From: Bin87 sp965220505
GTDB taxonomy: Bacteria > Chloroflexota > Dehalococcoidia > Lucifugimonadales > UBA3495
Direction of reading: 5' to 3'
Length of the DNA: 64,000 nucleotides
NCBI GenBank assembly: GCA_965220505.1
Contig: CBDCQE010000001.1
Span: 1,178,001 to 1,242,000, forward strand
In this document: positions 34,736 to 42,875 of the stretch, in pieces
Layout of the letters: each line of letters opens with the position of its first letter
How positions within the stretch are numbered: position 1 is the first letter of the stretch
The notes under the pieces: generated by a model
Databases searched by the model: none
What the model saw: only the letters and a program-made list of their open reading frames with translations
What the model was told of the DNA's origin: nothing
Position numbers and translations under genes: made by a program

Positions 34736-37700
34736 ATGGCCACTGAAAAAGAGCAGGAGACTTTTGCCCTCGTCATAGACCGTCACCGCAGCGGCGACAC
34801 GGAGAACGACATCCGGTTAGCCTTCATCCGGTTCATGGAAACGGCGGGCATCGCCGGCCTGGCGGACATGGCGACCGAGGGGCCGCCGGGAATCGGTAAC
34901 CCCGGCCGGATGGACCTGTACGTACACAACACGTGCATTGAGTTCAAAACCGACATCCTGCGCAACGGCGCGCCAAACCCGGACGACGTTGACCAGCTGG
35001 ACGGGTACATCGAAAGCCTGCTCAAGGCCGGCAGCGGGGTGCGGAACGGCATCCTCACCGACGGCGTCCACTACTTCCTGCGACGGGTGGGCGAGGAGAA
35101 ACTCCCGCTGCGGCGCGGCGAGACCCACCGCACCTTTGACCGGCCGGAGCAGGCGCCCCGGCTGCGGGAGTACCTGCACGGCATCATCTCGGCGCCGGCC
35201 GAAAACGTCAGCCCCAAGGCGGAGAACCTACAACGCTACTTCGGCAGCGACTCCGACGCATTTCGCGCCGGCAACCTGCTCTTGCAGGAAGCCTACGCGG
35301 CCCATCGGGACGACCCAACGGTGGCGGTGAAACGCCGGCTCTGGCAAGACCTGCTCCAGGTGGCCCTGGGCAAGGACGCCGCCACGGCCGGCGACGAAAG
35401 CGACTGGCTGTTCATCCGGCACACATACATCACCAGCCTGGTCGCCCTCATCATGCAGCAGCAACTGCTGGGCGACGTGGCCCGTCACGCCGGCGAAAGG
35501 CCGGACGCTCTGCTCAAAGGACGCATCCTAGCCGAACAGTCCGACCTGCACGGCGTCATCGACGCCGACCTGTTCACCTGGCCCACGGAGGCGGGGGAAA
35601 GCGCGTACCTGCGGGAGATCGCCCGCGTCGTCGAGCAATTCGACTGGACGCAGAGCCCGCGCGAAGTGGCGCCCACCCTTTACCAGAACGTCATTACGCC
35701 CGAAGAACGGAAGCGGCTGGGCGAATATTACACTCCGCGCTGGCTGGCCCAGGAAATCACCGCAACCGTGGTTGACGACCCGCTGCAACAGCGGACGCTG
35801 GACCCGTCCTGCGGAAGCGGCACGTTTATCGAAACTGCGATTGAGCGGATCATCAGCCACGCCGGCGAACTGTCGGCCACGGCAACGCTGCGGAAGTTGC
35901 AGGAGAACGTGGTCGGGATCGACATTCACCCGGTGGCCGTCCAGCTGGCCAAGGCCACCTGGGTGATGGCCGCCGCCGGCACCATCCGCGCCGCCCGGGC
36001 CGAGGGTACGGACACGGGCGCCGGCGCGGTGAGCGCACCGGTCTACCTGGGCGATTCCATGCAGTTGCGCTACGACACCGGCACCCTGGCCGCCAGCCAG
36101 TCCATCGAACTGGAAACCCGCGAAACCCTGCCGGGCCACGCCGGCCCGGTAACCTTCAGCATCCCCAAGGAACTGGCCCGCCAGCAGGCCGACGTTGACC
36201 GGCTCATCTCCGAAATGGCCGCCGCCATCGACGAGGGACGCGACGCGGAGCACGTTGCCGACGGCTACCCGATGTCCGACGAGTGTCGCCGGAGCATGCG
36301 CGCCGTCGCCGCCACGATGCGGGAACTGCACGCCGCCGGCCGCAACCACGTGTGGGCCTACTACATCCGCAACATGATCCGCCCGGCGGTGATTGCCGAG
36401 GAGAAGGTTGACCGCATCATCGGCAACCCGCCGTGGCTGACCTACGGCCAGAGCGCGGACATCATCCGCGAAGAACTGCGCGGCATGAGCGAGCAACGCT
36501 ACCAGATCTGGGCCGGCGGCAAACTGGCCCCGCACCAGGACATCGCCACGCTGTTCTACACGCGCTGCGCCGAACTTTACGCCAAAGACGGGGCCGTCAT
36601 CGGCATGGTGCTGCCCCACAGCGCCCTGCGTTCGGGACAGCACCTGAAGTGGCGCGGCGGAACCTACCGGCGCAAGGGCGACCGCAACGCGCCGAGCGTC
36701 AACGTGAACTTCAGGGTTCAAGAACCGTGGGACTTGGACAACGTGACGCCGGATTTCTTCCCGATGCCGGCCAGCGTGGTGTTCGCGGAGTATGCGGCCG
36801 GCGAAACGGGCCGGCCCCTGGCGCCGGGAACGGTGGAGACATGGCGGGGAAACTGGCAGGACGACTACGCCGGCATCAGCCGGAAGAGCGAAGCGCTCCA
36901 CCACGACGACGGCAAGTATAAGTCGCCCTACGCCGAACTGTCCAGCCAGGGGCCGACCATCACCGACCGCCGGCTGTTCTTCGTTGAAACGCTGCCGCAC
37001 ACGGTGATGCTCCCGGCGGCCAACACCGCCAACGTCCGAGCGCGTCAGGGCGGCCAGGACCGAATCAAATACGACGGTCAATTGCACCGCCTGGATGGTG
37101 TGGTGCACAACGACCACCTGTTTGACGTGTACATGGGCGAGTGCGTCGTGCCCTACGTCGCGCTGGAACCGCTAAAGGCAGTATTGCCCGTACATCGCCC
37201 TACGATGACTATTCCCTTGCTTCCCGACGGCGGCGGGCTTGACGTGGAACGGTTGCATCCCACGATGCAACGTCGCTGGAACAACGCGGTGGCAATGTTC
37301 CGCGAGGCTCACAAAAATCAGGCGATCAAAGACCTGTACAGCAACCTTAACCACCTCAATAAGTTGACCAGCCAGCTTGAATACTTGCAAAGGGCAATCG
37401 CCGGCGACGGTACTGTCAGGGTGGCCTACACCCAGGCCGGACAGCCTACCGCGGCCGTCATACAGGATAGCAGTGCCATTGTTGACCGGAAGCTGTACCA
37501 GACAATATGCCACTCAGAGGACGAAGCCTATTACCTGCTTGCCATCGTCAACAGCGGCACACTCGCAGCAGCAGCAGCAACGTTTATGACGAAAGGGCAG
37601 TATGGAGCGAGAGATTTTGAAAAACACGGCTGGAAGCTGCCCATCCCGCGTTACCAGGCCGCCGAGTCGCTGCACGTCAGGCTGAGCGAGTTGGGAGCGT

Positions 37701-37912
37701 TGGCGGAGTCGGAGTGCGCGGCGCTGATTGAGGGTAGCGGGATATTGGATCGGCCGGCCGGCGACGCGCAATCGCGTGCGGCGCGGCGTCTGCTGCGCCA
37801 CGAGTGGCAGCCGGAGAGCGAGACGGCGCAAGCGATAGAGCAGGCCGTAGCGCGGCTGCTGAGCGACCCGGAGCAGGCGGCGTTGGCAGGGCGGCAGATG
37901 GGGGCGGGGTAG
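34736..37912 (+). CDS. type IIG-like restriction endonuclease/N6-adenine methyltransferase
   Basis: A 1058-residue single-chain restriction-modification protein. The N-terminus has a PD-(D/E)XK-type site: Asp60 in RMDLYVHN, then Glu69 and Lys71 in IEFKTD. A helical middle follows, then an N6-adenine methyltransferase domain introduced by GEYYTPRWLA, with motif I LDPSCGSGTF near residue 356 and motif IV IIGNPPWLTYG near residue 562. The C-terminal 350 residues include a likely target-recognition region. Type IIG enzymes cut and methylate with one protein and need no partner; a lone methylase of a larger defence system is the main alternative. The start follows a 12-base gap from the previous gene. 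Confidence 0.85.
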   Translation: MATEKEQETFALVIDRHRSGDTENDIRLAFIRFMETAGIAGLADMATEGPPGIGNPGRMDLYVHNTCIEFKTDILRNGAPNPDDVDQLDGYIESLLKAGSGVRNGILTDGVHYFLRRVGEEKLPLRRGETHRTFDRPEQAPRLREYLHGIISAPAENVSPKAENLQRYFGSDSDAFRAGNLLLQEAYAAHRDDPTVAVKRRLWQDLLQVALGKDAATAGDESDWLFIRHTYITSLVALIMQQQLLGDVARHAGERPDALLKGRILAEQSDLHGVIDADLFTWPTEAGESAYLREIARVVEQFDWTQSPREVAPTLYQNVITPEERKRLGEYYTPRWLAQEITATVVDDPLQQRTLDPSCGSGTFIETAIERIISHAGELSATATLRKLQENVVGIDIHPVAVQLAKATWVMAAAGTIRAARAEGTDTGAGAVSAPVYLGDSMQLRYDTGTLAASQSIELETRETLPGHAGPVTFSIPKELARQQADVDRLISEMAAAIDEGRDAEHVADGYPMSDECRRSMRAVAATMRELHAAGRNHVWAYYIRNMIRPAVIAEEKVDRIIGNPPWLTYGQSADIIREELRGMSEQRYQIWAGGKLAPHQDIATLFYTRCAELYAKDGAVIGMVLPHSALRSGQHLKWRGGTYRRKGDRNAPSVNVNFRVQEPWDLDNVTPDFFPMPASVVFAEYAAGETGRPLAPGTVETWRGNWQDDYAGISRKSEALHHDDGKYKSPYAELSSQGPTITDRRLFFVETLPHTVMLPAANTANVRARQGGQDRIKYDGQLHRLDGVVHNDHLFDVYMGECVVPYVALEPLKAVLPVHRPTMTIPLLPDGGGLDVERLHPTMQRRWNNAVAMFREAHKNQAIKDLYSNLNHLNKLTSQLEYLQRAIAGDGTVRVAYTQAGQPTAAVIQDSSAIVDRKLYQTICHSEDEAYYLLAIVNSGTLAAAAATFMTKGQYGARDFEKHGWKLPIPRYQAAESLHVRLSELGALAESECAALIEGSGILDRPAGDAQSRAARRLLRHEWQPESETAQAIEQAVARLLSDPEQAALAGRQMGAG

Positions 37913-37925
37913 CGGCTTACCGGGT

Positions 37926-37975
37926 GATTGTCAGAAGCAGGATTTTCGGGATTATTGGATTTTCAGGATTTTGCC
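37926..37975 (+). repeat. left direct repeat flanking the membrane-protein gene
   Basis: A roughly 48-bp stretch (GTGATTGTCAGAAGCAGGAT then TTTCGGGATTATTGGA and TTTTCAGGATTT) matching the segment at 38918 with about four-fifths identity by eye. It contains CAGGATT units like the other dispersed repeats. Confidence 0.65.
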
Positions 37976-38002
37976 GTTGAAGTGCGTAAGCGAGCGAACC
38001 GC

Positions 38003-38812
38003 ATGAAGGTCAATATGACGGACGTTTCAAGGGCTGCAAGGTTGATTGGGAAGTCGAAAGTCATGCTGCTGGGCATGGCTTGTGAAATTCTGGCCCTCGC
38101 TGCAGTAGTCTGGAACTGGTCGGGTATCACGGAGTGGTCGTGGTTGCCAAACGCCACTCTGACAGTGGCAACGGCAGGCGCATTCATCGTCGCTTGGCGA
38201 ATAGCCTGGGATTACCATGGGCGAGGACTGAACGAAGAACAGAGGCGAGACGTGCTAGACATTCAGGCCAACGCCAATCTCAATGAGATACAAAAGGAAG
38301 AAGTGACCGAGGCGGTCAAATCGAGCGGACTGACCGAGCGTCAGAAATCCGACTTGCCCGCGGCACTGATTGCAACAGAAGTTGCGGATGTTGTCGAAGC
38401 TCAAAAAGCAGCGGACGCCGCTGACGATTACCTGGACAAACAAAAGCCAGACCACGGCCATGTGGTGGTAATACGCAGAATAAGCAGCACTCAGTTCAAT
38501 GTCCAATTCGTTGAACCTCCAGAGGCAAGAGGAAAATGCCAACGCCGACATAACCGTGAACAAGGAGGCAAATTCAGTTTCGAGGAGATAGTCATTGCTC
38601 TCCTTGCAAAATCTCACGGTCCTGCTGTGTTGTGGAGGCACCCACGCACCGGGGGCATCTGCTACACGGACCGTGATGATCCTGAAGCGTTTACCAATGA
38701 GCTCGTATTTAGCTTTGAAGACTGCGTGCCAAAATGGGACGTCCCAGTGGTCGGTGACTACGTGCTTACTCTCGATCCTTCAGACCATTACGTATGGGAG
38801 AGGAAATCTTAG
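38003..38812 (+). CDS. membrane protein of unknown function in a defence-like context
   Basis: A 269-residue protein with two membrane helices (VMLLGMACEILALAAVVWNW; TLTVATAGAFIVAWRIAW), a charged helical stretch (about 85-150, many Asp/Glu/Lys, EEQRRDVLDIQANANLNEIQ) and a C-terminal globular part with mixed strands (WRHPRTGGICYTDRDDPEAF). ATG at 38003 is chosen; TTG at 37928 would start inside a repeat. The DNA is visibly less GC-rich than neighbouring genes and the gene is framed by direct repeats, signs of acquisition. No family is recognised. It follows a type IIG restriction gene and precedes an NYN nuclease gene. Confidence 0.65.
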   Translation: MKVNMTDVSRAARLIGKSKVMLLGMACEILALAAVVWNWSGITEWSWLPNATLTVATAGAFIVAWRIAWDYHGRGLNEEQRRDVLDIQANANLNEIQKEEVTEAVKSSGLTERQKSDLPAALIATEVADVVEAQKAADAADDYLDKQKPDHGHVVVIRRISSTQFNVQFVEPPEARGKCQRRHNREQGGKFSFEEIVIALLAKSHGPAVLWRHPRTGGICYTDRDDPEAFTNELVFSFEDCVPKWDVPVVGDYVLTLDPSDHYVWERKS

Positions 38813-39103
38813 ATTGACCGAATGACAAGGACACCATGCACCGCACGCCGGCGGTAGGGAGTGACTAGGCGGGTGCGCAAACCTCACGCGCGCTCGCTTT
38901 CAACCGTGGTGATGTCAGAATCAGGATTTGCGGGATTATGGGGTAGGCAGGATTGGGTTGGTCGGCGCTGGCGCTGCGGCATCGTGAAAATCCGATAATC
39001 CTGGCAATACTGGTGCTGGCGATTTCCCGGCGAGATAACGGCCAACGTCGCGAGCTGGCTCGCGCCGGCTTCCCCGGGCGGAGCTTATTTGCCAATGGCG
39101 CAG
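38813..39103. other. repeat-bearing intergenic region
   Basis: With the promoter and hairpin that follow, this makes a 392-base gap between the membrane protein gene and the NYN gene. It holds the right direct repeat (38918-38966) and otherwise no gene, tRNA or riboswitch that I can support. Confidence 0.6.
38918..38966 (+). repeat. right direct repeat flanking the membrane-protein gene
   Basis: GTGATGTCAGAATCAGGATT then TGCGGGATTATGGGG and TAGGCAGGATTGGG, aligned with the element at 37926. The two lie about 990 bp apart and bracket a single lower-GC gene. Confidence 0.65.
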
Positions 39104-39132
39104 TTGACGGCGAGCCGGAAGCGGAGTAGAAT
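39104..39132 (+). promoter_or_regulatory. sigma70-type promoter of the NYN gene
   Basis: TTGACG at 39104, a 17-base spacer and TAGAAT at 39127. Predicted transcription start is near 39139, so the leader is about 65 bases and consists mostly of the terminator-like hairpin that follows. Confidence 0.65.
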
Positions 39133-39148
39133 ATTTATTGATTTGCCC

Positions 39149-39200
39149 CCCGTCCGCTGGACCTGGCTTCGTCCAGAATTCCCCGGGCGGGTGTTTTTTT
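39149..39200 (+). terminator. intrinsic terminator/attenuator just before the NYN start codon
   Basis: Outer stem CCCGTCC (39149-39155) with GGGCGGG (39185-39191), enclosing a perfect inner stem CTGGAC / GTCCAG (39157, 39171), followed by TG and seven T (39194-39200). The T-run ends four bases before the ATG at 39205. The only ribosome-site-like purine tract (GGGCGGG) is buried in the stem. It could release a short RNA of about 60 bases or regulate the NYN gene by attenuation. Confidence 0.65.
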
Positions 39201-39204
39201 GTTT

Positions 39205-39792
39205 ATGGACACCATAGTTTTCATCGACGGCCAGAATCTTTACCATCTGGCCAAGACGGCTTGGCTGGTCGACCCTTCCGACAAGTCATCGCCTTACGCT
39301 TGGGCCAGTTACGACGTCGCAAAGCTGGCAAACGCCTTGACCGCCAGAGAGCCCGGCCGCACGTTGACTGAAATCCGCTTTTATACCGGCGTTCCCGATG
39401 AATCCAGCAGGCCGTTCTTGCATGGCTTTTGGTCAAATAAAATCCGGTATTTGCGAAACGGCGGCATCTACGTTTATCAGGGTAAGGTCAACGCCGGGGG
39501 TGAAAAAGGCGTTGACGTCAGCCTCTCTCTGGACTTGGTGCAGGCAACCCACGAACGCCGCTACGACGTTGCTATCATCGTCAGCCAGGATTCGGACTTT
39601 GGCCCGGCGGTGGGCTTGGCCAAGCAGATTGCCGCGTCGCAGAACCGGAATCTCACCTTTGAATCCGCTTTCCCTTTCCATCAGGGTAGAGTTTCACACC
39701 GCGGCGTCCCCGGCACAATCTGGGTTCACATAGACCAAGCGATGTACGACGCCTGCCATGACCCCGGGAATTACCGGCCGGCGAGGCGGTGA
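39205..39792 (+). CDS. NYN-domain (LabA-like) putative ribonuclease
   Basis: A 195-residue single-domain NYN protein, PIN-like fold. The acidic active site is built from MDTIVFIDGQNLYHLAK (first Asp), KGVDVSLSLDLVQ (second) and IIVSQDSDFGPAVGLAKQ (third), the arrangement of LabA/DUF88 proteins, which are metal-dependent RNases. ATG at 39205 is chosen because homology starts there. It has its own promoter with a terminator-like leader and sits at the edge of a patch with a restriction enzyme and an unknown membrane protein. RNA decay or defence are both possible roles. Confidence 0.88.
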   Translation: MDTIVFIDGQNLYHLAKTAWLVDPSDKSSPYAWASYDVAKLANALTAREPGRTLTEIRFYTGVPDESSRPFLHGFWSNKIRYLRNGGIYVYQGKVNAGGEKGVDVSLSLDLVQATHERRYDVAIIVSQDSDFGPAVGLAKQIAASQNRNLTFESAFPFHQGRVSHRGVPGTIWVHIDQAMYDACHDPGNYRPARR

Positions 39793-39927
39793 CCTCAACC
39801 CAACCCCGAACATCCCGCTTCTGACGACTTCCCAGCGGGATGACGGCCAACGTTGGCCCGGTGCGAGTGCAAACCGGGCGACGTGCGTGCTAAACTTGGG
39901 CCAACTGCGCCCGCCGGAGGTAGAAGT

Positions 39928-42138
39928 ATGTTGCGCATCTACAACACCCTGACTAAGAACGTCGAGGAAATCCGGCCGATGACTCCAGGCAGGGTGTCCA
40001 TGTACACCTGCGGGCCCACGGTGTACCGCTACGCCCACATTGGGAACCTGCGCACGTACCTGATGGCCGACTGGATCCGCCGCATCCTGGTGGCCGACGG
40101 CAACGAGGTTTACCACATCAAGAACATTACGGATGTGGGCCACATGCGCCAGGAATTGGCCGAGGCCGGCGGCGACAAGATGATCATGGCCGCGCTGGCC
40201 GAGGGCAAGTCACTGCAGGAAATCGGCGAGTTCTACGCGGATGTTTTCTGGCAGGACGAGGAGCGGATCAACATTCTGCCGGCCCACGTGTTTCCCTGGG
40301 CGTCGCACCACATTCCGGAAATGCTGGAGATGGTGGGCACGCTGATGGACAACGGCTCGGCCTACGAAGCGGGCGGCAACATCTACTTCGACGTGAACAG
40401 CTATCCGGAGTACGGGAAGCTGTCGCGCAATTTCGGCGGTGACCTGCTGGAGGGAGTGCGCGCCGAGGCCGACCCGTTGAAGCGCGATCCCCGTGACTTC
40501 ACCCTCTGGAAGGCTGCCGAGCCGGGTCGGGACGTGAAGTGGGACAGCCCGTGGGGCGAAGGTTTCCCCGGTTGGCACATCGAATGTTCGGCCATGGCGC
40601 ACAAGTACCTGGGCGAGAAGTTCGACATCCACACGGGCGGCGTGGACAACGTGTTCCCGCACCATGAGGACGAGATCGCGCAGAGCGAAGGGGCATTCGG
40701 GGAGCGGCACGTCAACTACTGGGTGCACGGACAGCACCTGCTGGCGGACGGCGCCAAGATGGCGAAGTCGGCCGGAAACGTGTTCCTGATCGAGGACCTG
40801 GCGACGCGAGGATTCGATCCTCTCGCATTCCGTTACCTGTGCATGACGGTGCGATACCGGCACCGCATGAACTTCACCTTCACGTCGCTACGGGCGGCGG
40901 AGAAGGCGTTGACCGGCCTGCGCAACCGCATCTGGGTGTGGCGGAACATGTCCGGCAACGGTTCGAGTCACCACGACCTGAGCGCCGAAGGCAGGGAATG
41001 GAGCGGGAAATTCTGGGACGCGGTGCACAACGACCTTGACCTGCCCACGGCGCTGGCAATCACCTGGGACATGGTGAGATCGGACCTGTCGTCGGCGGAC
41101 AAGTTGGCTCTGATCCTGGACTTTGACCGGGTGTTCGGGCTCGACTTGGACCAGATTCCGGAGCGGTACGAGATCGGCAGTCAGAACAGCGATGCTGTGG
41201 AGCGCCGAAACGCGCTGCGGCAGCAGGCGGCGTACCGCGACGCCGACGCGCTGCGGTCGCAGATGGTCGAAGGCGGGATGGTGGTACAGGACACCGGAGT
41301 TGCAACTCTGGTGCGTCCGCAAACGCCTTTGGAACTGCAGGCGGCACGGTGGCCCTCGGTGTCGGCTTCGCGGGAAGTGCCTTCGCTGCTGGATGAACCC
41401 GATCTCTACGACTTCACCTTCATGGTGAACGCCTACGATTACGTTGACGACGTGCGGCGGTGCGTTGAGGCGGTGCTGCGGCACACCGGCGGGGCCTCGG
41501 TGGAGGTCGTCGTGGTGGACAACGGGTCCACGGACGGCACGGCGGAATACCTGGAGGAGGCGCAGGCGGAGCACGCGAACGTGCGGGTGATTCACTGCGA
41601 CCACGTGGTGGGTGACGCCGCGGGCAAAAACATAGGTTTGAAGCAGGCGCGCGGCCGGTACATCGTGCTGCTGGACGCCTCGACCGAGGTGGTCGGGGAT
41701 ATCCTGTCACCGGTGGCCGAACACCTGGCCGACAACAGCATCGGCGTGTTCGGTCCGTATGGGTTGACGACGGACGACATGCAGCACTTCCACGAGGAGG
41801 TAGATCGAGGCGACGCCGACGCGATGCAAGCGTACTGCATGGCCTTCCGTCGGGCGGACCTGCCCTCTGTGGGTTTGATGCACGAGTCCTTCCGGTTCTA
41901 CCGGAACCTGGACATCGACTACTGCTTCCAGTTCAAGAACTCGGGGTACCGGGTGGTATGCGACAGCAGCCTGCCGCTGGTGCGCCACGAGCATCGCCAG
42001 TGGGAGGAGTTGGAGGAGAACCAGCGCGACGAGCTGAGCCGGAAGAATTTCGGCCGGTTCCTGAAGCGTTGGGGCAACCGGCCGGACCTGCTGATCAACC
42101 CCAACGCGCGGGGGTTCGATACGGGTTTCCGGCACTGA
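39928..42138 (+). CDS. cysS: cysteinyl-tRNA synthetase fused to a GT2 glycosyltransferase
   Basis: A 736-residue fusion. Residues 1 to about 470 are a complete class I cysteinyl-tRNA synthetase: zinc ligand Cys28 in MYTCGPTVYRYAHIGNLRTY with the HIGH-type motif at 37-40, Cys in GWHIECSAMAHKYLGEKF, HTGGVDNVFPHHEDE for the other zinc ligands, KMAKSAGN near residue 276 (KMSKS), and the C-terminal DADALRSQM domain. From about residue 493 a family 2 glycosyltransferase follows: FTFMVNAYDYVDDVRRCVEA, VVVVDNGSTDGTAEYL, KNIGLKQARGRYIVLLDAST. There is no stop or frameshift between them. A GGAGG ribosome site precedes the ATG. Confidence 0.93.
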   Translation: MLRIYNTLTKNVEEIRPMTPGRVSMYTCGPTVYRYAHIGNLRTYLMADWIRRILVADGNEVYHIKNITDVGHMRQELAEAGGDKMIMAALAEGKSLQEIGEFYADVFWQDEERINILPAHVFPWASHHIPEMLEMVGTLMDNGSAYEAGGNIYFDVNSYPEYGKLSRNFGGDLLEGVRAEADPLKRDPRDFTLWKAAEPGRDVKWDSPWGEGFPGWHIECSAMAHKYLGEKFDIHTGGVDNVFPHHEDEIAQSEGAFGERHVNYWVHGQHLLADGAKMAKSAGNVFLIEDLATRGFDPLAFRYLCMTVRYRHRMNFTFTSLRAAEKALTGLRNRIWVWRNMSGNGSSHHDLSAEGREWSGKFWDAVHNDLDLPTALAITWDMVRSDLSSADKLALILDFDRVFGLDLDQIPERYEIGSQNSDAVERRNALRQQAAYRDADALRSQMVEGGMVVQDTGVATLVRPQTPLELQAARWPSVSASREVPSLLDEPDLYDFTFMVNAYDYVDDVRRCVEAVLRHTGGASVEVVVVDNGSTDGTAEYLEEAQAEHANVRVIHCDHVVGDAAGKNIGLKQARGRYIVLLDASTEVVGDILSPVAEHLADNSIGVFGPYGLTTDDMQHFHEEVDRGDADAMQAYCMAFRRADLPSVGLMHESFRFYRNLDIDYCFQFKNSGYRVVCDSSLPLVRHEHRQWEELEENQRDELSRKNFGRFLKRWGNRPDLLINPNARGFDTGFRH

Positions 42139-42209
42139 TGGTACGCTGAGATTTAGCAACCCGAGGCGTTTCTGCAAAGGGTGCGGCCACTCTAAAAGGA
42201 GGCGGGGAG

Positions 42210-42800
42210 ATGATTAACCGGGATAATTTGGAACCTCATCCACTGGCGTTCGTAAATGCCGAAGCTATCAATGCTGGAATGGTTCAAGGTTATCGGTTCG
42301 CAGGGGCGTTCTTGGGGGCTTGTCGGGCGATCATTGACCAACACCCGGGACAAATGCAGTGCTATCAGCAACATGGACTCAACCGCAATACGAGATTCGC
42401 ACTGCTAACCGATGAGAATGTATTGTTCGTCGATACTATAGCTAGGTTTTCGCAAATTCCGGCGCACTTGTTTGGCGTCAACCGCGCGCAATTTAACTGG
42501 CTTTCGCAACCTCCCATTCCTGCCCAATGTGGAGGGCATGTACGACAACTAGAGCAAATCGCTATCTTGGCGTACGCTGGTCACCGCCCGCCAAACGAAA
42601 GACGAGTCTTCGCGCAATTGATTCCGCAAATTCGAGTAGTGCATCGCCACGGACAATTCGTCGACACCGCTCTTGATTCTTTCACCACGCTCAGTGCTGT
42701 GTTGGCCCATGCCGTCGGGCTGAGGCAGGATTTAGCCAACCAGATCGAGCAATTGACAATCGCAACCGCCCAGGCAGATCCAGAATTGAATCCTCAATAA
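42210..42800 (+). CDS. orphan hypothetical protein, 196 residues
   Basis: A soluble protein starting MINRDNLEPHPLAFVNAEAI with a strong AAGGAGG ribosome site. It has no signal peptide, membrane helix or motif I can name; the C-terminal third (about 150-190) is helical (LSAVLAHAVGLRQDLANQIE). Its base composition is plainly lower in GC than neighbouring genes and its codon use differs, suggesting recent acquisition. It follows the cysS fusion by 71 bases on the same strand and ends before a GC hairpin. Function unknown. Confidence 0.65.
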   Translation: MINRDNLEPHPLAFVNAEAINAGMVQGYRFAGAFLGACRAIIDQHPGQMQCYQQHGLNRNTRFALLTDENVLFVDTIARFSQIPAHLFGVNRAQFNWLSQPPIPAQCGGHVRQLEQIAILAYAGHRPPNERRVFAQLIPQIRVVHRHGQFVDTALDSFTTLSAVLAHAVGLRQDLANQIEQLTIATAQADPELNPQ

Positions 42801-42827
42801 CAAACCAACCCGAGCGCATGGGTAATT

Positions 42828-42850
42828 GGGGCAGGTTTATACCCTGCCCC
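42828..42850. terminator. intergenic GC hairpin
   Basis: Stem GGGGCAGG / CCTGCCCC around a 7-base loop, followed by TCTGTTGTG, between the convergent orphan gene and an SDR gene. Confidence 0.55.
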
Positions 42851-42875
42851 TCTGTTGTGAATAGCCGACGGTCAA

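Noticed and set aside
35528..37117. A 529-codon open frame antisense to the type IIG gene
   Set aside because: Shadow frame with repetitive Val/Gly/Arg composition; the sense strand carries clear methyltransferase motifs.
38813..39205. A tRNA or CRISPR-like array in the 392-base gap
   Set aside because: No cloverleaf arms, TTC loop or regularly spaced identical repeats; only dispersed repeats, a promoter and a terminator are seen.
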